Made by a program: the position numbers and the translations under genes
Origin: Flammulina velutipes
Taxonomy: Eukaryota > Basidiomycota > Agaricomycetes > Agaricales > Physalacriaceae
Direction: 5' to 3'
Length of the DNA: 64,000 nucleotides
Assembly (NCBI GenBank): GCA_011800155.1
Contig: CM022377.1
Span: 1,054,001-1,118,000, forward strand
Part shown: positions 10,633-21,502 of the stretch, one piece after another
Position numbering within the stretch: position 1 is the first letter of the stretch
Layout: each line of letters begins with the position of its first letter
Notes under the pieces: model-generated
What the model saw: the letters and a program-made list of their open reading frames with translations, nothing else
The model's database searches: none
What the model was told of the DNA's origin: nothing

Positions 10633-11105
10633 GAATACCATTAGACGAAAGCAGTCGATCGATAGATATAAAAACCGCCTGCTTTCCATCGTCCCAACAA
10701 CACAAAGGTGGGCCTTCTTCGTGGTGATACCCAGACGATCAGCCGTCGATGGTGAATCTACGACAGAGGGCGGCCGATGCGGTGAATTGAGAATCGAATC
10801 TCATAGATTACCTTTGAATTTCATCAGTTAGTCCTGAATGGCGAAATCTATGAACGAACGTATACGTACCAGGCGGCAGGATACACCTGAAATAGTCTCC
10901 GCCAAACTTTATACCAGATCCCATAAAGTATCCTTGTTCCCACTAGCTTCGGAAGACGGCACATTTGGCTCTGTCTTAGAGAGTAGAATGGTACGAGCAA
11001 ATGCCGGCCGCGTTGGCTACTGGGATCGAAGCGTACTCGTGACCTTGAGGTGAATACTGAGAGACGACGATGAAGCGGGGGATAGAGACATCATGGGGTG
11101 GCGCA
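10633..11105 (-). pseudogene. broken partial copy of SEN34
   Basis: This closely follows 15815-16300, the 3' half of the functional SEN34 gene, including its last intron. Shared landmarks are the TCGTCCCAACAACACAAA and GGGCCTTCTTCGTGG stretches, and the CCAGATCCCATAAAGTATCC stretch in the catalytic domain. The copy has several indels and lacks the N-terminal exons, and no frame stays open across it. The retained intron shows a DNA-level direct duplication about 5.2 kb from the parent, with the kinase gene in between. Confidence 0.75.
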
Positions 11106-12146
11106 GGTAATTGGCTGACTCCGTTACAGGCTCAGTCGCTGTGAGGAGCTTGATGTTGAAGAGGTATGAGCCCAGGGGTATGCTCCCTAGCGTAGGCGGT
11201 TCCGTCTCAGTCTTTTCCGTGCATTCAGATAGCACCATCAGAAGAGACTCACAGGCTATTAGCAAGCCGGGCGCTGTCGATTTAAGACGCGGGGTGGACA
11301 ACGCATAAGACAACGTGTATTTCATCTGAGCAGCTATACAACGTATCTAGAAACAGAGTCAGCACCTGGCCGTCGTCGAATGTGTATACGTGCCCCGTCG
11401 CCACCTTGGCCGCTTCGTATTCCGATGATTCTGGTTCATGTCCGTCAACAAGGATTCCCGAAATAAAGTATGAGAGTGTTCTGACTGCCCAATAAGTTGG
11501 CAAAGCCTTATTCGAGGTAGACGAGGAGGAGCGGTATTACGGTCTCGACGAGGGATGACATTGTGGGTGGGATAGAGTAAATAATGTCGAAAGCGCTGAA
11601 GGCAAGCAACTCGGGATTCGGACCGGATCTTCCTTTCCCACACACCTTACTAAAGACGCCCAACAGCAGAAATTCTTTCACATAGATTTGCTAGAGAAAA
11701 GTTGAACCATTACTAAGCTCCGCAGGATGCGGAACAGATTGAAGCCTGTTGACCAGATTCAGCGCCGTACTACTACTGCGACTGGCATTCCGACAGCGTT
11801 AAGTACTAGACCCAATGGACATGTTGGTACCCGTGTATAAAACAGCTACTCTGTAAGTGAGTATACGAGTCGTTCTGGTCAAGTTATTGCTGATGAGTCT
11901 ATGTCACGGGGCAGTAAACACTATCACCTTATCTAGTGTGGCGTACTCTTTGTATACAATGAACTTGAAACCATAGTATATACACCTACAGTGTGTCGGC
12001 ACATGACAGTGTTTGATTCTACAATTTGAGAGGAACTGAGGATGTCTTTGATACTGGGTCTATTCCGCGACTACCATATACGTATCCCCTCGTGGAACCA
12101 CAGTACTAGTATGTGAATATCCATCCCGACGTCAAACGTTCGGGCA
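11106..12146. other. intergenic with ORF remnant
   Basis: At 11110-11240 is the second copy of a direct repeat also at 10430-10560. The reverse strand at 11282-11503 has an open frame (motifs YWAVRTLSYF and GHVYTFDDGQVLTLFLD) that looks protein-like but is not recognised and has no convincing start. 11650-12146 is the 3' flank of the kinase gene and shows nothing further. Confidence 0.4.
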
Positions 12147-15100
12147 TCATCCAAGCTGGAAAAAAACATCTATAGAAACGTCATGAATGTCGTGACCCCT
12201 CTTGGTGAACAAGACCACTCTGTCCCCCGGCTCCAGTGCGTCCACAAAACCAGCGAAATTAGTGCTATCCCTCTCATCCCACCCAGTAACCTCGTGTGAT
12301 GTGATCTCCATGACGCTCTGCGAAAAGTGCCAACTCTGTTCACAGAACGGCGGATTGCTCTGAGTGAGGTGGTACCATGAATTAGGCTTGAGTGACATTG
12401 AATAACGGTCTGAATCGTGTATTATACCTACTTCAAGCTGGAGCTTACTGTCGTCACTGGATTTTGCCCGTATGACGACCTTCCTCACTCCCACACTATT
12501 TGTTGGCAGAGGGGATGTTGCGGCCACGGACAGATAGCCTGGTGTTTGGACTAGTATGACATGGGGTGGAAGAAATGGGCCAGCATAGGTTTCAGCCTGA
12601 AACCAATCCCCAGGCTTTTCAGCATGAAGCCAACCCCCAGGCTCTTCATAACATGTCCTAAGCCGTGACAGCACCTTTTGTATCGGTGGTCTCATCGTGA
12701 GGTCGTATGATAAGCACGATGCTGCGACATCCCAAACGCAGTCAGGAAGGCCAGTATCAGCGTTTGCCAATGGACGCGATGGGGTGACTTTATTCACGAT
12801 GATTTCCTTGATGACGTTGACATCCCGTTTGATTGACGGATATGGGGGTCCCCCACTGTAAATCTTACCAAGTATTAGTCAAAGAAAGCTTGGGTTTAGG
12901 CATTACACAATTCACCTCGACGATAGTGCAACCGAAAGAATATATATCTCTGGCGGGTAGAGCTGACTTGTGATTGCCATCAGTGAAGATGCCGTCCTCA
13001 TCATCCAACACTTCTGGTGGCATCCAACGAGTAGCTCCACTTCGCATCCTAGTCGTCGTGGGAGATTGCGTTTCCGTGATCATTGTTAATCCGAAGTCGG
13101 CTAGACAGCAAGTATTGTCCTCTTTCACAAGAATATTAACCTAATTGATATCAGCTTTCGGTGGCATCCCTCCCATGTGAGAAATACATACACCGCGTAT
13201 ATCAGCGTGTACGATCTGCGGATCATGGGAATGAAGATAATCAATACCTTCCGCCACTTGTATGAGCTAGTCATGTATTAGACTCAACAATTGAGATAAT
13301 GGTGGAAGATCAGACGAACCAGCTTCAAGCGATCCTTTTCCGGATTGGTCTTCAAGAAATCACAAAGATTCCCATTGGCAGACCACGGTGACACCAGGCA
13401 GAGCTGGTCGGGAAAAATGTCGCGAACAATCCCTAGAAACGGATGAACCCTAGGGTGTTTAAGCTGCCTCCATATGAGGGCTTCTCTGTGCAATGCCTTC
13501 AAGCAAAACGAATGTTCACCCAATTACTTAACATGAGGTACAATAAACACACCTTAAAATCGTCCTCTCCTGTATCATAGTAAGACGGGTTGAATGTCCG
13601 CAAGACTTTGAGGCATACAAGGGTTCCTGAACCGAGATGTCCTTGCCAGATATCCTAAGATGAATAAGCAAGTGGGTGAATAACGAGCAAGTGACGTCTG
13701 ACTGCAAAACCCCCACGAAACAAAGTGTGTTCCCCTTTCTTCTTGATGCCTTCCAGGATAAAAGACGATGGAACTGCATCAGATACACGGGAAATGGCCT
13801 GTAGACACTTGATCAAAGATGATCGTAGGGAGAGTGACGTGTCCGTTGCATCCAATTTCTAGTTTATATCTTATCATAACTATACTTAGAGTGGAGGAGA
13901 AAACTCACCTCTTGCAGAACGTCAACAGCAAATTGAAATTCATCTTTCTCAAGTTTGACTATGAGTTCCCAGGGCTTTGCATGCAACAACATCGGAGTGA
14001 TAATGTGTTTCTCGACATAATCCAATGCAAAAGATGGAGATACAAGATCCGAGACCTGTGCAATTGCTTGCAAGCCCTTGACGCACGAGATACGAATCGT
14101 GCGGGGCGTATCTAATCTGTACAATTCCTGATGATGCTATCATGATAGTGTTGTATGATTTAGAAAGCAATGCTTACCTCTTGTAAGATGTCGACGAAAA
14201 CGGCGAGATCCTCCGTGTTGAAGGTCCCCAATTTGAGAATTATCTGACGTATGAGCGACCTCAACACCGCAGTTTTGTCAAATTCCTCCGAGTCTTCATC
14301 GGAGTAAGAACGATCTGCCAGCTCGATTCGAAAGACGCATTGCAAGCACTGAATGCACTTGATTTTATTATGATGCTGGCCCGACATGAACTAGGCCACG
14401 CTGTTAGCTTTACCCGACCTGCAATGAGATGGACTTGCCGTTAGCAGGGTATCGACAATAACAAGAATGTCTATGGACTCGGGTTTTATCAATGCGTCTA
14501 AGGACTGACGGTCTATCAATGCGTCTATAGTCTCCCAAGGCCTTTGAGTGCTTAGTGCCCACTCAACGAGAATGTAGGTTGGATCACGTTTGGGGAGTAA
14601 GCGTGTTATTTTCAAGGCAATAGGACCTAAGCACGCGATGCACTTGAGTCGAGTCTCATTCGAAGTGTCCCGTGAATCAATTTGCTGAGATATGCGGTGA
14701 ACCTCATTGAACGTAAACCGAAAGGATAATACTTGCCATCAGTAAGAGGCTCGCAACGCGACGCAAGTCTTCCAGCATGTAGTCGTCTGACATAAGTTCT
14801 CTCAGAACTTTCCTTGGCATCGGAGACGCCAGCGCCCATCCAATGATGAGGCTAGGTAATCCACGACCATCAACCTGTCGCGCAATGCCTTGCAGGAACC
14901 GCAATATTTGTACCTCTTTCTTCCAGGTCTCTACGTTGAATGGGTGGGTCTTAGTTTGTAATGAGTCTAATTCCTTGGGTACCATCATGAGCGTCATGCA
15001 GATGAATGTCAGGAAATATGATGCTCACCTCTAGCAGGACATCCACCGCGTAAGGAAGTTGACCACTGGAAAGCATCCCTACCGACGGTTCGTACTCATT

Positions 15101-15480
15101 CCACGGCATCAAGTAAGTATCAGCCAATTCCTGTTCAACGATCTCACGAGTGGCAAGCCAATCTTCTTGATAGGATGTTTCGTCATCCGAGCCTACGGTA
15201 CACTGAGCCATGGCCTGTAAGCACTTCAGACATTTCGGTCTAATGTCGCGTGGCGTTTCGAACGACTCAAGCATCTGTTATCATTCAACTGAATGACGTG
15301 CGATCACATGGAAATAGTGCGTACCTCCCGTAAGACGACTATGACCTGCTCGTATTCCTCTTCGTCGTACTGTTCGGTTATGACCTCCCACGGATTCACC
15401 CCCAAGTCCATGACAATCGACCTGACTGATTGGCGGATTCCATCTTTTACGACCACTTCGCTGGCCTGGGAGCTCGCCAT
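12147..15480 (-). CDS. TKL-like protein kinase with N-terminal helical repeats
   Basis: A gene of many exons. The N-terminal part is six exons from 15480 to about 13900. Each encodes one helical unit of about 60-80 residues that tends to begin with a KCLQAIAQ-like helix and end with VDVLQEV or VLREV at the donor site. Next is a kinase domain. The glycine loop is FRGGFADIWQG, the ATP lysine is in VCLKVLR, and the catalytic loop is VHADIRG-VNILV, with Ala in place of the usual Arg of HRD. ADFGL and RWMPPEV follow. The last 190 residues (12147-12700) form an unrecognised beta-rich tail. HAD/HGD loops are common in basidiomycete tyrosine-kinase-like families. The substrate is unknown; the repeats probably bind a partner. 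Confidence 0.75.
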
Positions 15481-15827
15481 AAAAAGAGCAAGGATAGAGT
15501 AGAGATGGGTGTTCGAAGCAAAGAAGGTCGCTCTGCGATGTGTATCACCACGTGTACAACACGTGAAGGAGGGATTGACATTCTGAATCTGAGAACTGGC
15601 AAAGGCGATATGGGTTGCAGTGCTTGCTCACTTCTCCGGATACAAAATAGTCTTACCGATTCAGAGCTTCTGGTTTGTACTTTGAAGACGCCGACTGGTA
15701 TTGATCCTAAGGGTCGATATACGAACCATGGTAAAGCTGGTACGAAAAGACAAGGATGAATATAATCAGAATACTACGCATCGTCATGAGCGCTGTAAAA
15801 TGATGAGGAAGCAAGGTGCAAGTACCA
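15481..15827. other. kinase promoter region
   Basis: A 347-bp gap between the kinase start and the SEN34 stop, both on the reverse strand, so it holds the kinase promoter and the SEN34 3' end. A near palindrome CACGTGTACAACACGTG at about 15549-15565 carries two CACGTG E-box words. No other gene seen. Confidence 0.5.
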
Positions 15828-16833
15828 TTAGCCAAAGCCAGCCCATTCGATGGATAGATATGAAATCGCCTGCTTTTCATCGTCCCAACAACACAAAAGG
15901 TGGGCCTTCTTCGTGGCGGTTCCCAGGCGACCATGCGCGACAATCTCCATCGGTGTAATAGTCGTCGACAGTGAATCTATCACAGAAGCCGTGAAATGAG
16001 AATGGTATCTCATAGGATCACCTTTCGAATTCATGAATTGGTTTTTCGATGGCGAAATTTACGGACGAACGTACCAGGATACACGAGATAGTCCCCGCCA
16101 AATTTTATGCCAGATCCCATAAAGTATCCCTGTTCCCATAAGCTTCGGAAGACGCCGCATTTAGCTCTTTCTTGGGGAGTCAAAGGGTACGACCAGATAC
16201 CAGCTGCTTTGGCTGCTGCAATAGAATCATATTCATGACCTTGAGGCGAATACCAGGACAAGGACGATGATGAGGCGGGGATGAAGATGTTGTGGGGTGC
16301 CGGAGGAGGTGGCGCAAGTGGCTGTGGCGGAACGGCTTTTCCGATCTTCGACATCTCCCTCTGCTGGCGTTTTCGAATTGCCTCTTCAGACATGGCCTTG
16401 GAGCTGGTGGTATGTGCAGATTCCTTTTCTTCGGCAGATTTTTGTTGTTCGAGGATATCTTGGGCTTGTATTCGCTCCAGCTCTTCGAGTTCAGCTGGCG
16501 TTGGGTCTCGGTGGGCATTTGGGTCGTCTACTATAATCGCAAGATCTAAAGAGATATTAGATGTGTAAGCTATGGTAAAAGGGCAGATACTTGCTGTTTT
16601 CGACGAGGAGAACGACTTCCTCTGGCATGAGGACGAGTGGGATACCGAGAAAAACATTTTGTTGGGATACATGAGGAAGAGTTCCGGTCAGAACGCCGCA
16701 GATGCGGTGAGTTGAACGAATGGTAGCGACATCTGTAAGGAAATGGTAAGGAAATGCTGAATGGCCATTAAGCTTTCGTACCGTCGACATCCCAGACGAA
16801 GGCTTTCTTGTTAGAAACACCGAGTCGAATCAT
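15828..16833 (-). CDS. SEN34: tRNA-splicing endonuclease subunit SEN34
   Basis: Four exons: 16782-16833, 16595-16732, from 16545 to about 16072, and about 16034 down to the stop at 15828. The C-terminal part is the catalytic fold of the tRNA intron endonuclease: VFRSLWEQGYF, GIKFGGDYLVYPGDP, then RYHSHF and GTATKKAHLL. These supply the Tyr, His and Lys of the catalytic triad. The middle is a charged, Pro-rich linker with a coiled segment (EELERIQAQDILEQQK). SEN34 cuts the 3' splice site of pre-tRNA introns within the SEN2-SEN15-SEN34-SEN54 complex. Joining exons 2 and 3 in frame needs a GC-AG intron (16546-16594), because the nearby GT gives the wrong phase. A broken copy is at 10633-11105. 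Confidence 0.88.
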
Positions 16834-16884
16834 GAAAGCAAGGAACGTTCGGCATTCGGCCCGGGGCACCCTCCTCCTACCACC
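16834..16884. promoter_or_regulatory. 51-bp divergent promoter
   Basis: Only 51 bases separate the start codon of SEN34 (reverse) from the first ATG of the coiled-coil gene (forward). Both genes must therefore use overlapping 5' untranslated regions, or their promoters extend into the neighbour. Confidence 0.6.
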
Positions 16885-19155
16885 ATGTCGCGAATGAGTA
16901 GGAATACGCCAATAACTCTCGAGGCGACGCAGAAGGCCCACATTGAAGAGCTCGTCAATCTCAATCGCAGTCTTGAAGCAAAAATCAAGACGCTCAAGGA
17001 CGACTTGGAAGCAGAAAAGGCGAACTTGCGACATTCACTCGCGGAGGCCCAGGTCAAATATCAGGACGAACAAATTGAATGGCGACAGGGAGTACGCGCG
17101 CTGCAGTCGTGCTACAATGTCGCCCAGCTCAGGGTACTTTTGGATCTCGACGGGGAGCGTCTGAACGTGCTCAAGGAGCAGGACAACACCCGGCGCGAGA
17201 AACTGGCCCGCATCCAACGCGACTACCGCCTCGTCATGTTCACCGATAAAGAGGCCTCCCTCATGCGCCAAATATCCGAGCTCCAGGCAGAGGCCGACGC
17301 CATAGCCAACAAGGCCGAAGAGCGCGAGCACAAATTCACGAAACGCAACGTCGAGTCTCTCGCGACGATCCAGGAATTCAAACGCGAACTCATGGAGAAG
17401 GAAAAGGAGAACGACCGCCTATCGCAGCAGCTTGCGGAGCAGCTCGAGGAGACTGCGCGTCAGAAGGCCAACTACGAGACTCTGCTACCAAGGCTTGAGC
17501 GGAGCAACCTCATTCAGGACGGTGCCACTGCGAAGCAGACTGAGCTTCAACGCGAAGTCGACGACCTCAAGCGGGCAAAGGCTGAGGTCGATCGTCAGTT
17601 GGACAAGTGGCGCGAATTCGAGACGAGAGGGTCGGAGGACATGGAGAATGAGCGCAAGAAGCGGATAACCCTCGAGGCGGAGGTCGTGGCCCTTAGGTCG
17701 TCGTCCGAGAAAGAGAAAGAGAGAAGCGAACTTAGGATCAGCAAACTCAAAGTTGCTGTCAAAGATTGGACGGTGAATACTCTCCCCGTTTTCTTTCAGA
17801 AATTTCGTTGACGCGTCAAAAGACACACGCTTCAGGCCTGCGGGAAGATCTCGAAGAAGCACAGCGCAAGGCGGCTGAGACCGAAGAGGACAATGCAGCA
17901 TTGTACAAGAAAGTCGAAAAACTCAAGGCCATGTTAGCAGAGGAGAGACACAAGGTCATGAGCAGCCAGTCTCCTGCAAAGGTTCGTGTATCTCACTGCT
18001 CGCTCGCGCGCTTTTAGTAATCTATTGGCATCAGGCTGCATCCCCTCTTGCCGGTCCTTCTCGTGTACCCAGCCCTTCCAAACCAACACCGAAGCCTACT
18101 TCCCGACGGGCTGAAGTCGAGGTCACAGACATCGAAGAAGTCGAACGCCCGAAACCTGTCCCGAAGAAACGCGTAAGAAAGAAGCCAGAGACGACGCCGG
18201 ATGACAGCGATATCGAGGAGATTGTGCCAAAGGCAAAATCGAAAGGGAAGGGGAAGCAGAAAGTGGCACAGGAGGAGGAGGTGGAGAGTAGTGGTGCGGA
18301 AGTCAAGGAGGTAGCGACCAAGAGCAAAGTGGCGAAGGGGAAGCGGAAGGCATTACCTGAGGAGGAGGAGGAAAGTAGCGAAGTTGAGGAGGTGAAGACG
18401 AAGGGGAAAGGGAAAGCTGGGAAGGGCAAGGGAAGGCAGGCGGAAGAGGAGGAGGCCAAAGATACAGAAATCGAGGAGGTGAAAGTGAAGAGCAAGACGG
18501 CAAAGGGGAAGAAGAAGCAGCAAGAGCAGACGGAGAGTGAAGTCGAGGAGGTGGCGAAAGAGCCGAAAGGGAAAGGCAAGGAAAAAGAGAAAGCAGCGAC
18601 GAAGAGGAAAGGCAAAGCGAAGGCGACCGAGGAGAGTGAAGCAGAGGTTGATGTAGGTGAGAAGAAAGGGAAGAGGGGAAAGGGAAAAGCGATAGAGGAG
18701 AGTGATGTCGAAGTGACCGCGAAACCCAAGGGAGGGAAGAGAGCGAGAGAGGATAGCGTCGAGGAGGTGACCCCCGTACCCGCACCTGCGCCACGGCCTC
18801 GAGGTCGTCCGTCGAACAAACCACCTTCAGCGTCAACGGCGATGGCGTCGAGAGCAACATCGCGACAACCTTTATCTCGGACAGCGAGTATTGTCGGGCA
18901 GGATTCGGGCACTGACGAGCCTAACAAGAAGAGGCGCAAGATCAATATATTTGGCACTACGCCTACAGAGATCAACTTTGGGCAGGTGAGTTTTCTTTTC
19001 TGTTTGGGTAAAGAGGGCGGATTTAAGTTGATGATTTACAGGGCGGTATGAGTACCTTGGGTATACCGACTGTGCTTTCGCCGGTGAAAGAGTCTGATGC
19101 GCCGTCCCGTTCTACGAGCGGCATACTCAGTCGACTTTTCTCTGGGGCTAAGTAG
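16885..19155 (+). CDS. coiled-coil, Lys/Glu-rich nuclear-type protein with AT-hook-like motif
   Basis: Four exons with introns near 17774-17800, 17982-18032 and 18986-19041. Residues 1 to about 360 are nearly continuous coiled coil (heptad-rich segments such as RQISELQAEADAI and RELMEKEKENDRLSQQ). Then follows a long disordered region of alternating KGKGK and EEEVES blocks. It contains several S/T-acidic patches of the type ESSEVEEV that resemble CK2 sites. An AT-hook-like RPRGRPSNKPP follows near 18790-18820, then a basic KKRRKI, likely a nuclear signal, and the short C-terminus ILSRLFSGAK. This layout suggests a chromatin or nuclear scaffold protein. The family is not recognised and no enzyme domain is present. 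Confidence 0.75.
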
Positions 19156-19801
19156 TTGGCGCTTCGGTCATTCATTATTTATGTGGCGATTTAGGACGAC
19201 GATTTTGTTTGTTGGGTATGTTTCAATGTAGTGAGTTCCAGTGCATATTTTCACCATTGCTTTTCTGCGGCTTCTTGTGTCTATTTATAGGTGACATGTT
19301 CTTATTCTACCAAAAGTCAATGATAATTCTTACAGCCATTGAGGAAACTCGGTTCTAATGTGCGACGGTCGTGCATGGGAGTCATTCATCATTCTCAGAT
19401 TATGATGCCCGTGAGTTAAGTGTCCCGCGCTCCTTTCTTCTCCCATTCAGACATTCTTCTTCAGATTAAGACACATACATAGATGATCAAAGGACGCAAG
19501 ACAACCTTCTTTACAGGGAAAACAATGGCCTAGCTTCAATCGGGGCCCTTCAAATTTCCAGTTTTCACGGCTGGCAAGCTTTCTACGTCAACGACGTCCT
19601 CGTGTTGGGGGCCTATTGAGTCAACATTCTCTGTCTTTGATCTCGGGTAACAAAGATGAAGTCAATGTTAACTGACAGCGTTCTTTTGTATTAACCTCGA
19701 GGCCGTCACGCGCAGCACTCTGGGAATTCCGTTGCATAAAGGGCGGTGGAAGGATATAAGTATGTTCGTTTATCCACCTATCTTCTTCCAACACACCCAC
19801 T
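19156..19801. other. intergenic, no supported gene
   Basis: 3' flank of the coiled-coil gene and promoter of the next one. A GATATAAG stretch at about 19753-19760 lies near 45 bases before the next start and may act as a TATA element. Confidence 0.4.
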
Positions 19802-20524
19802 ATGTCAACTTCAGGCCAATCGAGAGGTCAAGGACGTCGTCGCCGGGGTGGCGTAAGTTGATATCTCCTCATGAATCATGTAACTCGCTCATCTATCTAT
19901 CCATAGAAGAAGCCTACACCGACAAAATCCGAGGTTCCACCCATCCAGGCCTTTTTCGCGCGCTACAACTATGACTATTCCCCACAAGAGGAAACCATGG
20001 AACAGTTTTGGGATATGGTCAATGAGTTTGGTTGGGGTCGAGAAGATCCGGAACGGTCAAATGCGCTAGATGGTGTACGTGATGCTATCGCCATGCAGTT
20101 CAACGAGTTCTACGGCGGTGATGTCAACGACCTCGTGTCGTGGCAGGCGCTTTGTCAAGTTCTCCGGATGGCCAATATCCCAGAGACCGTCGATGGTTGC
20201 AAATCGGTGCGTCTCTCGAAACAGTTCATCATCTATCACTTTCTTATTCTCTTTTTCCAGGCTATCGAAGGGGTGTTTGTAAACATATGCGACCTCGTGG
20301 ACTATTCATTGGACAATTCTCGCAATCTCATTCTTCACAACAATGAAGTTGCGTTGTCGCTGTATAGTCGCGCATCGGGGAAGATCTATCCAAAGGATAA
20401 TGCATACGCGCAGGGCCTCCTTCGTTATTTACTTAGGCGTATTTTCAATCCTTCTGCAACTCGTGGGTTGGTGGGAGGTAGCGGAAGGGGTGGACGGCCC
20501 GGAGGAAGAGGGCGGCGTTTGTGA
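19802..20524 (+). CDS. conserved hypothetical protein with Arg/Gly tails
   Basis: Three exons: 19802-19852, 19917-20207 and about 20262-20524. The product is about 200 residues. It starts with a basic RGQGRRRRGG and ends with an RGG-type tail (GGSGRGGRPGGRGRRL). Between them is a compact helical domain with AFFARYNYDYSP, EFGWGREDPER, NEFYGGDVNDLVSWQ and YAQGLLRYLLRRIFNP. The pattern of an F-x-Y-x-F/Y-x-P entry, WGR-DDPER and a D-x-NDL-x-SWQ motif is one I associate with a basidiomycete-wide family of unknown function. RGG tails usually bind RNA, so an RNA-linked role is possible but unproven. Confidence 0.7.
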
Positions 20525-21502
20525 CACACGAAAGCTTCCCAATACTATTCCATATGCCCTTTCGAATATGTTGTGTACCAATAGAACAAAAACAATTCGG
20601 CGTTCTATCGCCGCCACAGTTTTGAACTTGGTATTGTATATACTCTTGGTATCGGCGGATCTGCAGGATGGTGAGTCATTGATTGACGGTGTGGGGACTA
20701 TACATGTGTGGCTATGTGGTCGTTGCGAGGTGCTACAATATACATCCATAAAGTACTTAGGGTTGATGAAGATGCATGCGCTTTAAGCTCCAAATGCCGG
20801 CCAGTTGTTTCTCGGACTTATAGAGCAATGCCGTAGTGTATAATTCGCTGGAAAACGTACACTGATATCCATGATTTCCTATTCCCAAATACTTTCAAGT
20901 TGATCGCGGTGGCGCACAGCGAGAAATGTGCGCCACTTGAAGTCTCGGAGATCAACTATCTGATCCGACCTTGTAGATCTACTCCGGCAGCTCTCGGGGG
21001 GTGCTGAATCATTATTGAATGACATTGATTGCTGATCCAATTGCAATGTTGATCTCTAACGTCAACTACAGTCACTACACCCGATAATATCCATCAGAGA
21101 TTACCGAGGCTCACCACCTCGTTGCTATACTGAAGCATAGGGTTCAGTCTATCACAACTGTGGCGCTAGAGGCTGAAGAGTCGGGCTCAGCTCCTACTTG
21201 TTCTAAATTCTCCTCTGGATGGTTATGATTGATGGGTTCATCGCTAGCCTTGCATCCGGAAGGGCAACTTGTGGTATGGACTACTATGGAGCGCCTACCT
21301 TCGGAAGTTCCTATCTCGCGATGTGCGCGGCGGAAGTCACAGGATACAGGCTAGCAACGTGCTACCTCGGGGCTCGACAGCAATAAAAGCTGATCATACT
21401 ACGAGACACTCCTTCATTCACTCTTCCGCTTCCGATTCTTTTCGCAAACACACTTTCTTTCGCAAACGACACTCTTTGTGTGCTCATTCATAATAATTCA
21501 CC
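20525..21502. other. intergenic with promoter of the secreted-protein gene
   Basis: About 980 bases. No gene supported in 20525-21300. An AATAAAAG element at about 21381 and a pyrimidine-rich tract at 21410-21475 precede the start at 21503, a typical fungal core promoter. Open frames are short and patternless. Confidence 0.5.

Noticed and set aside
10633..11105. Processed (reverse-transcribed) pseudogene of SEN34
   Set aside because: The last intron is retained and there is no A-tail, so it is a DNA-level duplication.
18031..18975. 314-codon reverse frame rich in Ser, Phe and Leu opposite the coiled-coil gene
   Set aside because: Antisense of the Lys/Glu block repeat. The sense strand has correct splicing on both sides.
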